DNA of 64,000 nucleotides from Eulemur rufifrons (taxonomy: Eukaryota > Chordata > Mammalia > Primates > Lemuridae). Of the stretch, positions 32,130-64,000 are shown piece after piece. The notes beneath the pieces were generated by a model, which worked only from the letters and a program-made list of their open reading frames with translations, had not been told where the DNA came from and did not search any database. Location: contig NC_091008.1 of the NCBI RefSeq assembly GCF_041146395.1, positions 4,415,501-4,479,500 on the forward strand. Direction: 5' to 3'. The translations under genes were made by a program, and so were the position numbers. Positions within the stretch are counted from its first letter, which is position 1, and each line of letters starts with the position of its first letter.

Positions 32130-35100
32130 AATAGTTATTGAATTTTATTTTCATTAGCTAAAGTCCATACTTTATGCAGATTTCCTTATTTTTTTTCTAA
32201 TGTTCTTCTTCTGTTCTGGAATCCCAAACAAAATACCACATTACATTTAGTTGTTATCTCTTTAGGGTCCTTTTTGTTTTTAACTGTTTCTCAGACTTTC
32301 ATTGTTTTTGATGACCTTGACAGTTTTGACCTTGACCTTTGACAGATATTTTGTAGAAGGTGCCTCGATTGTGATTTGTGTGATGGCTTTTTCATGATTA
32401 GCCTGGGGCTACGGGTTTGGGGAGGATGGTCGGGTTTGGGGAGGATGGCCGCAGAAGTAGGCGCCATCCTTATCACATCATATCAAGGGTCCATGATGTC
32501 ACTGTGATTTATCACTGCTGACGTTAACCCAGAGCACCTGGCTGAGGTAGTGCCTGTCCCGGTCTCCACTGTCCAGTTACCTTTTTTCTTCCTTTCCATT
32601 CTGAAACCACTGTGCACAGTGCTTACTTAAGGAAGGGGGAGTTACTCTCTGCTTCCTTGAGGGAAAAGTACCCTAATTATTTGGACTTCTGCACAAAAGT
32701 TTGTGTCTTCCATTTATTAATTTAATCATTTATTTGTATCGGTGTGGACTCATGGATATTTATTTCATACTTTGGGTTATCATTCAATAGCATTTTATTT
32801 TCTTGCATAGATTGGTCCAGCTTTGGCTGCTGGGAGCTCTTTCGGTTGGCTTCTGTGTCCCTCTGACATACTCTGATTCTGAGGGGTTTTTTTGGTCACA
32901 TCTTGTTTTGTTTTTGAGCACTTCTTTACTTTCTAGCACTGTAAGATGCTATAGGCTCATCTTGTATATTTCCTACCCCAGTCCTAGAATCAGCCGTTTG
33001 TCCAAGGAGCCATGGCTTCTTTCATCAGAGAATAGTGTTAGAAACCGGGAGATGGGTGCTGTGTTCAATACTACTGGAGTAGCATTGTGTCTAGTCTTTG
33101 TCAGCTGTCAGAGCAGCTGACATAGGTATATATTGACTCCTATATATACATGTATCTATAAATGTCTCTACATGTAAGTGTCTGTATCTATATTAAGCTA
33201 AACATGAGTTCATACTGATGCCGCAAACTCTAATCCTTTACCACATGGATCGTTCTGGTCTTCTTCCCTTGCTTGTCTGTAACCTCCCACTCCAATACTG
33301 TAAAACGTGGCTCCTGCCATCTGCCATCTGTTTGCTTAATTGTTCAAATCCACTGTATGTCTACAGTGGTATCAGAATTGTTAACCAGTACTCCCATGGG
33401 AAATAACTTTGTCAAAGAAAGTACAGTGCTTACGTATAGTTTCTTTTCCCTTAATCTTTCAGATTCCACTCATTTTCACAGTTACAGAGGTCAGCCCTTC
33501 CCCCCCCCACCCTTTTCTGTGAGGTTGTGAATCATATTTGTCATACAGAGTTTTGGTCACTTTTTATATTTGATCTGGGATCCCCTGATCTCCTAAATGT
33601 TTTTTTTTTCCTAATTTGCACACCTTAAGGTTCATTCCATGTGCAATAGGTTTTGACAAATGTACAATGTCACGTATCCGCCACCACAATATCGTCCAGA
33701 ATAGTTTCATTGCTCTGAAAAATCTCCTGGGCTTCAACTATTCACCTCTCCCCCCAGCCTTGAGTCCTTGGCAGCCACTGATCTTTTTACTGTTTCTGTA
33801 GTTTTACTTTGCAGAATGTTATATAATTGGAATTATACAGCATGTAGCCTTTTCAAATTGGCTCCTTATTACTTAGTAATATGCATTCAGAATTCATTCA
33901 TGCTTTTTTGTGAGTTGATAGCTCATTTCTTTTTATTGTATAATATTCCATTCTTTGGATGTACCATAGTTTGTTTTTCAATTTACCTATTGAAGGGCAT
34001 CTTGGTTGTTTTCAACTTCTGGCTATTATGCATAGATCTGCCATAGACATTCATATGCAGGTTTTTGTGTGGATATAAACTTTCAAATCAGCTGGGAAAA
34101 TACCTAGGAGTACAATTGCTGGATCACATGGTAAGATTATGGTTAGCTTTGATAGAAGTTTCTAAATTGTCTTCCAAAGTGGCAATACCATTTTGTATTC
34201 TCAGCAGCAATTAATGAGACTTCCTGTTGCTCCATATCCTCACCAGCAATTGGTATTGCCAGTATTTTTGGATTTTAGCCATTTTAATAAGTTTATAATA
34301 GTATCTCATTTCAATTTTCAATTCCCTAATGACAAATGATGTTAAGAATCTTTTCATGTGTGTATTTGCCATCTGTATATTTTCATTGGCAAACTGTCTT
34401 TCAGATCTTCATGGGTGAACTGTTTGTCCAGATTTTTTTTTTTACTTTAATACATCAATGGTTTATTTCTTACTCTTGTTAAATATCCATTGAGGTATGG
34501 CTCAGGGCTTTATTTCACATCCTAACTGTTCTTACTTCTCAAATGAGGGTGATGTAGCTGCCACTATCTAGAACTGTGTCAGTTGTTGTATCAGAAGGAA
34601 AAGAGAACATGTTGAAGTTCTGCTGGTTTGGTGGCTTTTGCCTACCAATGGCACATGACATTTATACTTATATTTCAATGATCAAACCAAGTCAAATGGT
34701 CATATCTGATTTATTGGTGTGAGGAGATACAGTTCTACCATGGGTCTGAAAGAACAAAACTTTGTGAACAATACTAGTGAACACTAAATATAGAATATAG
34801 GTGTGGATTTAGAGGTTAGAGGTAGATGTAAATGTTTGCATATTTTTTCACTGTGATGAAATATACATGAAATCTTTTGCCCATTTTTAAATTAGACTTT
34901 TCTTTTTCTCCTTGATGAGTCTTAAAACTTCTTTGTGTATTTTAGGTACAAGACGTTTATCAGATGTGTATCCTGCAAATATTGCCTCCCAGGCTGTGGC
35001 TTGTCTTTTTAATTTTAATGAAGTCCAACTTATCAGTTTTTTTAAAATAGATTGTGCTTTTAGCATCATATATAAAAACTTATCACCAAAAAAAAAAAAA

Positions 35101-35150
35101 AAAAAAACCATCACCAAACACAGCTTCTCCTATATTTTCTTCTAGAAGTT
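32130..35150 (-). mobile_element. Old L1M-type LINE-1 3' part, reverse orientation, inactive
   Basis: From 32130 to 33540 the sequence follows the long 3' UTR typical of L1M elements ('catcacatcatatcaagggt', 'tggactcatggatatttatt', 'cttgtatatttcctacccca'). From about 33600 to 34440 it is the ORF2 end read in reverse ('gggaaaatacctaggagtac'). More reversed ORF2-like sequence follows at 34860-35150. About 34435-34860 does not fit and is probably a separate insertion. No long open frame survives. Confidence 0.75.
32411..32448 (+). repeat. 19-base tandem duplication
   Basis: CGGGTTTGGGGAGGATGG occurs twice in a row inside the L1M 3' UTR. The copies differ only in their last base (T or C). Confidence 0.85.
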
Positions 35151-36325
35151 TTATAGTTTTGCATTTGGTTGGGGGACGTTCTACTAGCAACTAGAGAATA
35201 AAGGCCAGGGATGCTGCTGAACCTTTTACCATGTGCAAAGCCCTCAAAGTATTATCAGGCCCAAAAAGTCAATAATGTCGATGTTGAGAAATTCTGGGTT
35301 AGAGAATAGAAGAAGTAAAAATAAAGAAGGGAAAGGAATTAAATGCAAAAGGAGGGAAGGAATAAAGATGAGCTTTAGCAGGGTTTTCTCTGGATGATTT
35401 ATTATGTTAATATGTTTTGTTTCTGAAATAATTTAAAATAATATTTTACACATTTTTGTCTGGAAATTTTTTCTTTTATATCTTTTTCTTCCCAAACTAC
35501 ATTTGGATTTACTGGCTTAGCTGTATGGGTTGAGAAGTGATAATTAAGAAACAATAATAGGAAAGTATATAAAGTTACAGAGTACATGGTTAGGCACATT
35601 ATTGCATAAAGTCTAAGCTAAGATTTTGATTGTTCCCATATGCTTCTCATCAAGCCAATCCTAGATGACTTTACATTTCTGAAAGTTACAAATAAATTTA
35701 GATTTTCCAGATATAGCACGTTGAAACACAGTAATCTACCATCTTTTCTGCCTGTTGGAATTACATTGTGGATCTATTAGGCATCAAGTACCATATTAAA
35801 CATATTCTTGCCATCAGCTTCTACGAAATTGAAGTTGTTAATCAAGTCATGCATATAAATTTGATCAGTGCTTTTCTGTATGGATTAGGATCTAAGGGGT
35901 TTATACATAAAATTTATCTCTAAGAAGATACATCCTCAGATACGCAGAATCATGCTGGCGATGTCCATGGTTTTCCCCATTTTCACACCACGATTGCTAG
36001 GTGAACTCAATGCTAAACTCTAATTCCATTTAGTTTTATGGAATAATCTGCCGCCTTTCTTTGCTGAACTGTTTCCAATTATTTAGCTTTTTTCCTCTGA
36101 AATCTACGGAGCAGAGTTAAGCACTATGTTCCCTGTAATTTCATAGCATGTTTGAAGGAGCTCTGTAAGGAATGGAGCAAGATGAGAGAGTACCAAGCGT
36201 GAAAAGGCCAGATTCTTGAATCATCATTGTGATGTGCTGAATTATTTGGGGAACACTGCAGTCATTTTTATCCTAGATTAAAGTGACACTGGAAAACCAT
36301 ATTTTTTTCAAGGTAATCATTTATA
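35151..36325. other. Intergenic DNA next to the ENPEP 3' end
   Basis: AT-rich unique sequence. No exon or clear repeat is recognised. Confidence 0.45.
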
Positions 36326-36949
36326 TTTATTTTTAAAAGGAGTGGAGAGTTCTCTTGTTGATTGTACAAGAGCAAAGGCAACAGCCGTTTCTTTGGCTAA
36401 TTCATGCAGTCCTCGAGAAAAACTTAAGCCCAGGTTACTTTGGTAGGATTTGAAGTAGTAAGACATATGTGAATAAAATGATATTAGGTCTATGTAATTC
36501 TGAATAATAAAATAAAGATTAAAATGGTAATATTGGTCCCTCAAGTACTGGTATTTAAAGTTTAAAAATCAATCAAGAGAGAAGATTAAGTGGTGTTTCT
36601 TTGGTACTAAAAATGTAAAGCTAAGACGAAATTGTTCTCTTTTCACAGATTTAAGACACAAAGAATGATATTTAAAGACATTAAAATGACTATTAAATTC
36701 TCTTCAGTTTGTAAAGAATCTCCTGTGAAGCACACTTAGAAGAAATCCCTGAGTATATTAAATACCCTATTAGTATGTTCCTTCATAAACAAAGAGGAAC
36801 CGTTTAAAAGCTTTTCAAGGCATATCAACACAGTACTTAGCAAAAGCACTGTTTATAAGGCTTCCTCCATAGTGCTTGCAAATCAGTCACCAAATGCTTA
36901 ATAGGAGAAAGAACAGATTGACAGTATTAAACTATAACATTTGAACACA
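36326..36949 (-). other. ENPEP: Likely ENPEP 3' UTR
   Basis: The first AATAAA on the - strand after the stop codon is at 36326-36331, giving a 3' UTR of about 620 bases if it is used. The stretch is AT-rich unique sequence. The true end could lie further on. Confidence 0.45.
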
Positions 36950-58179
<21,230 letters not shown>

Positions 58180-59859
58180 CTGTGGTAGTAAATAAACACT
58201 AATGAGAAACATGTTTGCATGTACTATAAACACAGAGAAATTAGACCCAGAGGGCAAAAAGACAAGAAAAGAAAAGGAAAAAGACATACTAGCTCAGGGA
58301 GTCAAGTCTGATTCGGATCCAAAGCCCCAAAGCCTAATTCCTACTTAGTTGCCTAACTTTAGAATGTCACTGTAGTGAGTGAGCTAAAAAAATAAAGAAG
58401 CAATATAAACAAGTGTCCTGTAATTAGTGACTTGTACTTCTTACTAGCAGAAGCTTGCCAAATGGGTGAAATAATTTTGGGCTGGTCAATTCCTCAATAA
58501 AAGAAAACAAACAGACAGAGAAGTCCATGCCTCCAGGGGCAGTCCGTATATTCCTAATCATAAGGGATTAATTACACAAAGTGTATTCACTGGGGCATCC
58601 TGGGGAGGGGATAAAAATATAAACACTTGAAAGAATACTTTGTTTATTAAAATCAACATTGAAGTTGATGAAAATGACTATTGCTAAGCAGAATAATAAA
58701 CTGAGAATCTGTAACACTTTTTAACGTGTTGCAATAGAATTGAAATTCAAATGCAACATTCTTGACTTTGTAATCCATTTCATACTTGCTGTTTCCATTT
58801 TATTTATCTTTGTAAAGTCTCCTACTTCTTCATTTTAGTTGGTTACATCAGTGCGTGTACCAAATTAACTTTCTCTCTAAAGTAGCATTCAATATTTACA
58901 TAGGGCTCTAGCATATAGATTTTAGAAGCCCAACATCGAAGGAACAGAGACTTATGTTTTAGGCAAAAAATATGCACTTAAAATAATAGCTATGCTCTGA
59001 CATGACTACTGTTTGTTAGCATTACTCCTATACTTTTCAATTCATATACTCTTTTGTTTACATGGTCAATATACAATTTAAATAATGGTGTAGGGACACT
59101 TAGTATATTTGAGGAATTTCACATAGTTTAATGTAGTGATAATATAGGGTGCGATATCTGAAAACAGCAGATGAGGCTGGAAATAAAGACCAGCCACATA
59201 TTAATCCCATGTTAAGAAACTCATCCGAGAGATAGGAAAACAGGGAAGATTTTTAAGTGGGGAAATAACATGCTCGAGTCCAAATAGATAATTTTGACAG
59301 TGGCATGGGAGGCATTTTGGAGGAGATTCTGGAGGCAAGAATTCAGAGTCCGCTGTAACAACCTAGGGCAAGAGAGGATGAGGGGCTTACACGCGTGGAG
59401 AAGATGAAAAGAGAAAGGAGGTGAGGTATTCACAAGACATATCACAGGTCAAATCAGCACAGCCCTTTTCCTGGAGTGATGTGGACAGTTGGAGAAGGGG
59501 GAAATGGATTGCATGGTTGGATGAATTATGGGGCTGCCATTGGAGAATAGAGGAAGGTGAGTCAGCTTGGGAGGAAAGATGGTTTAAATTTTGGAAGTGT
59601 TTGCAAGGTCTGGACGGTACCCAGGACGCGGTAGTTTTTCACAATACACGAGTAAGCTCTTCAACAAGACAATACGTTTCTTTAGGAACGTTCAGAGTAG
59701 GTACTTGACAAATTATAAACCCTTACCTCACTCATGTCATATTTATCTTTCTTTGTCATCCTCCCGTGGACAAGTTGTTGAAAGGAAGCTAATCTTTTGG
59801 CAGCCGTACACTTTGAACGTATCAGGAGGAGAGTTGCTTGCTAAGTGTAAAGCCATATG

Positions 59860-60110
59860 TCACAGGAGAAAGAGCATGAACTTTGGAGTCTGAGAGACCT
59901 AGAATAAAATCATTGCTCTGTGGCTTACTAGCCCTGTGACCTTGGCCAAAGCAGTGGACCCCTCTGTGTCCCAGTTCACCACAAGGGAACTAGGGATAAA
60001 AATCCCTCCCTGGGCTGTTGTGAAGATTAAATAAGATAAAATAAGTAAAGTGTTGGTCACATAGTTATGTGTTACGTATCCAGCAGATGGTAGCTATCCC
60101 CATTATTATG
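59860..60110 (+). repeat. MIR SINE remnant, forward
   Basis: 'agagcatgaactttggagtc', 'ctagccctgtgaccttggcc' and 'ctgttgtgaagattaaataa' follow the MIR consensus in order. Confidence 0.85.
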
Positions 60111-61667
60111 AAAAGGGATATGCTGCCAGTTCTATAAATAGCAAAGCAAATATAAATAACATTGAGAAGTTCCTGGCAATCCATCTAAATACTGCTGTCT
60201 TCTAGTGTGCTTTATATGCACCTAGTTAAGCCTGTCTAGAGTTACTGTGATTTTTCTCACTTTATAGATGAGGAAGCTGCGATCCAGGAAGTCAGTAGTT
60301 AAGGACTTTCCAAGTTCATGCTACTTTCAGAACAGTTGTCAACAGCAAAACGCTGTTGGGTTGTTCAGTTACATACCGAAGTGAGTAGAACTAAAATACT
60401 GATGCCTATTCCCAGTGGCACACAGAAGTAAGAGCGTGTGTTTTCTTCTGTTTTTACACCTATTCATTTCTTTCTGATTATAACAATAGTATATATTCTT
60501 TATGAGGCACTTGGAAAATACAATAAGGTATAAAGGAAAATATGAAAATTACCCACCGCGGCTAACATGTTTTTATCTCCTCTGTGTGTGTGTGCATGTA
60601 TGTATCTTCTATATGTTACACATGTAATTGGACCCTACTCTTTTTATGATTAGTAGTCTTTGCTCATCTGAAATTATATTGTAAACACCTTGCAATTTCA
60701 TTTTACATATTTGGCAATGTAAGTTTAGTGGCCACATAATACTTTATCACTCAACTTCTAAATTGTTTTGTTCTGTTTCTTACTGGTTCTATGAATAACA
60801 GTATTGAATAAATTATCTCTGGGTAGGGGCCCTTTCTAGAAAATTCCTATTTTTTTCTTTTATTATATGTCTAAGTGGTAGAGAAAACTGATAATTACTG
60901 TTGCAAAATTTCATCTAGAGGCTATTTATTAATAATTCCAACCTAATGGATTTCAGTAACAGAGTACTCGTGACAGTTCTTTAATGTTACTATCATATGT
61001 AAATAATTTTAGATGAGTAGACAGCTTGCGATAGCCTGAGATTCCTAGAGAGTGAAACATGAAGCTCAAATAACAATGATTTTGTTTAAAATACGAAGTA
61101 ATAATGCTAGGAATAACAACTGACGAAACTGACAGCATAAAAGATACTGTGGTTGGTGAGAGGAGAGAAAAATATACCCTCGTTGGTGAGAGGAGAGATT
61201 ACTTGGAGTAGGTTAGAATAGCCAGAAAAGGTTTGGTGGTAAAGTTCCTCTTCTTTTGTTAAAAATTACACATCTAATTTGTAATGTGTCTTCATGCTTA
61301 AAATATTGTGCACAGTACAGAAGTAAATAAAAGACCTTGGGGGAAGTGCCACTATTGCCTGGGGAATTGCTAACTGATGAGGTCATCAAAGAAACCGAGA
61401 GGAGGGAGGGAGGGAGGATTGGCAACGTGAGCTGGCTGCCCATTCGGTGCCCTCGGGACGTGTTCGTCATCTGTGCTCAGAGCTGAGAGCTGAAGATGTC
61501 CTCAGACAGGAAACAGGAACTTATTGCACAGCCTAAAAATGGAACAGCCACTTTGAAGTAGGAAGAGATGCCTGGTTTGCATGACCAGCCATGAATCTGA
61601 AGTTTCAGATAAAGGTAGATTTGCCATCACAGCACTGCAAACATCAAAGCCTCCTCGTTAGTGTACT

Positions 61668-61692
61668 GATTCATTCATTCATTCATTCATTC
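61668..61692 (+). repeat. (ATTC)n tetranucleotide repeat
   Basis: About six ATTC units in a row ending in ATTCAGTAAACAG. Confidence 0.95.
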
Positions 61693-62974
61693 AGTAAACA
61701 GTCATCAGGTGCATGCTGACAGTGCCTTCTGGAGACACAGAGCAACAGTGAACACACGCCATTTCCTCCAGGAATATTCTGTGGGGAGGGGCGACATGGA
61801 TGAGTCAGCAGAGCACAAAATGTGTCACATTTAATGACAGAGGGACAGAGAGGAAGGACCCTACGTGCTCCCTGCTCTCTCACTTCCCATCTAGAGCACT
61901 TGACCCTCCTACCCTAGGTCAATCTTATCACGCATTTATACTCTATTTTGGCCTCTGAAATCTCAGCCTCGATGTTCTTTTTTTTTTTTTAGTAACCTTT
62001 CCTGAACTCCCAAATCTGGCTGGTGCTTCTGTGAGCATCGAGCATCCTCGGCTGCTCTACCAAACGGCACCCAGGACACAGTGTCACACCTGCCTGCTGA
62101 CCCGTCCCTAGACGATCATCTACACTAGGGTTAGGATCGTGCTTTTTTCCTTCCCAGAGCCATCTCCATGCCTACCTCAGTGTCCGGCGTGTAAGCAATC
62201 CCTGCTTGAAAGAATTAATTATGTAACTAAGGATTAAATTTATTATTCCAAATCTTCTATCTAAAAAGTATGTAACACATATTAGAACAGTGTTTATTGT
62301 GAACTCTTGAAATTTATTTTACGAAGCACTCCAGTAAGCTCCGATTATTTGGAAAATTCACTTGTATGGAAACCTCATTCCATGAAAATGCTGGGTAGAC
62401 TGGGTTAGGGTAGATGAATTATTCATGCTTTCAAATTTTTAGGCAGCTGCTGAGACGTTCTTCTAACCCTCAACTAGCTATGGTGACCAGTGGGGAAAAT
62501 ATGTAGCAATAGTTAAGCCAAAGCTACTGGAAACCTCCCAATGGAATCCTAACCTTATTATGCCTTTTGTCAGTGCTCTTATACATTTTTAAAAGTGTAT
62601 TTTTTTTCTGTCTTCTCCATTTTCCTTTGGCAAATGTACTTATGAGTATGAAAATAGTCAGAAGACAGATCACAAAAGGCAGAGCTTGGTTGTCAAATAC
62701 AACATAAACATACATAAAATACTAAGACAAAATGGCATTGATCTGGGAAATCTGAAAAAATTTAGAATTATTGACCACAATGTTAAAAATATCATTAGCA
62801 TAAATGAGCAAGAGAAAATTTTGTTGTAATAAAGAAGTCTTTCCTCCATAATAGCAAAGCTGATAGGGTTTATAGTAAAAGTAAAAATCACAAAAGAGTT
62901 TACAATAAAAGTAAAACAAAACAAACAAACAAAACCCCCAAAAGGTAGAAAAATTCTGGATTGACAGAAAAACT

Positions 62975-63450
62975 TGTACACAAATGTTTACAGCAGCATT
63001 TTTCATAATAGACAAAAGGTGGAAATGATCTAAATGTCCATCAACTGATAAATGGATAAAGAAAAGGTGGTAGATTCACATAATGGGATAGAATTTGGCA
63101 ATAAAAAAGGAATGAAGTATTGATACGTGCTACAATATGGACAAACCTGGAAACATGCTAATTGAAAAGATAGTCACAAAATACTACATGTATCATTTCA
63201 TTTACATGAAATGTTCAGAACAGGCAAATCTATAGAGGCAGAACATAGATTAGTGGTTGCTTAGGGCTGGGGAATGGGAGGATAGAGAAGTGAGAGCTAG
63301 GGTTTTATTTTGAAATGATGCAAATACTCTAAAATTGACTGGTGTTATTAATATATCTGTGAATATACTAAAAGCCACGGGATCATACGCTTTAAATGGG
63401 TGAATTTCATGGTATATGAATTATATGTCAAGAAAGCTGTTTTTAAAAAA
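62975..63450 (+). repeat. L1 LINE 3' fragment
   Basis: 'gcagcatttttcataataga', 'aatgtccatcaactgataaa' and 'tggttgcttagggctgggga' are typical of the 3' end of L1M elements. No usable frame. Confidence 0.8.
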
Positions 63451-63961
63451 GCAATCTACCGGAAACAGGGTAAAAATTTACTTCTTTGAGGCTTTGGAGA
63501 AATCATAACTAATTAATATTTTAGAACATTTTGTAGGAGAATTAATCCTATGCAAATGAAGGATGGGTGATCTACTTTCTCCTCAGGAAAACACAGGTTA
63601 CGTCCATACCAGATGCTATTCTGAGACTGAGTCCTCAGGGGATGGGGTGAAGAAGAGTCTAGCTTGTTCTTAGCTAAGAAATGGTTTTGGAATAAGTGCA
63701 ATGGTAAAAGTATAAAAAGCAGAATTCTTCTGGGATTGCTGCTAAAACCTGCCTTATTTATTATTTGTTCAGCGATTTGGAGGTCTGTGTGATAAGGTCT
63801 CCTTGTTTTTATAGAACTCTAAAATTTTTCAAGTAAAACATTTAATTTACAAGGGAGATAGAACACACAAATATATTTCAAAAAATAATTGGTCTCATTG
63901 AATCAGAGAATTTTTTTAAACCTAGACCTTTCACATAACAGTTTAAGAAATTCAATGTCTT

Positions 63962-64000
63962 GGCCGGGCGCGGTGGCTCACGCCTGTAATCCTAGCACTC
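63962..64000 (+). repeat. Alu SINE, first 39 bases, cut by the window end
   Basis: GGCCGGGCGCGGTGGCTCAC and 'cctgtaatcctagcactc' are the start of a lemur-type Alu. Confidence 0.95.

Larger units (their letters stand above)
58180..64000 (-). other. ENPEP: ENPEP intron (5' part of the gene lies beyond the window)
   Basis: No further ENPEP exon is found to the window edge. It holds MIR remnants (59860-60110 and probably 60190-60320), an ATTC run, an L2-like piece at about 61985-62215, an L1 3' end (62975-63450) and an Alu at the edge. The rest is AT-rich unique sequence. Confidence 0.7.

Overview
This is a 64 kb window of mammalian, almost certainly primate, genomic DNA. Its SINEs are dimeric Alus of the lemur kind. 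Their shared features are the 'tcctagcactctgggaggcc' left arm, a long 'aactaaaaatatatag' linker, and a right arm reading 'ggttgctgtgagctaggctgacgcc'. I saw no tRNA-type galago SINEs, so a lemuriform strepsirrhine is the best guess. Both protein genes are close to their human counterparts, and the order PITX2 - ENPEP, tail to tail, matches human 4q25.

Layout. Positions 1-1500 are non-coding and would be intronic for the PITX2 a/b isoforms, whose own first exons lie upstream of the window. From 1500 to 7400 on the + strand is PITX2: a CpG-island promoter and 5' leader for the PITX2C isoform, the 1c coding exon (2439-2646), the homeobox exon (3508-3713) and the terminal exon (6127-6690 plus 3' UTR). 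The spliced reading frame gives a complete 325-residue PITX2C. The last intron (3714-6126) holds FOXH1-like and NKX2-like sites that suggest the left-side enhancer (ASE) known from mouse.

Positions 7.4-14.5 kb are gene-free but contain several CpG-rich patches and some conserved-looking blocks. Positions 14.5-36 kb are AT-rich intergenic DNA with Alu, MIR, L2 and L1M remnants. They are interrupted by one unexplained, strongly CpG-rich island at 29.04-29.69 kb that looks like a promoter with a possible first exon.

Positions 36.3-58.2 kb on the - strand hold the 3' part of ENPEP (glutamyl aminopeptidase, aminopeptidase A). There are nine coding exons for about the last 354 residues, all splice phases agree, and the stop is at 36950-36952. 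The catalytic zinc domain is upstream, beyond 64 kb. ENPEP introns carry a broken, 5'-truncated L1 with a nested Alu, several other Alus, and the 5' half of a tRNA-Thr(TGT)-like sequence. Positions 58.2-64 kb are ENPEP intron with MIR, L2 and L1 fragments and the start of one more Alu.

The two genes share no pathway. PITX2 is a bicoid-type homeodomain transcription factor for left-right asymmetry and for heart, eye, tooth and pituitary development. ENPEP is a membrane peptidase that trims N-terminal acidic residues, notably from angiotensin II. I found no CRISPR array, prokaryotic system, or clearly new protein family. The most unexpected items are the 29 kb CpG island, the tRNA half, a right-arm-only Alu with a perfect target duplication, and the weak donor of one ENPEP exon.
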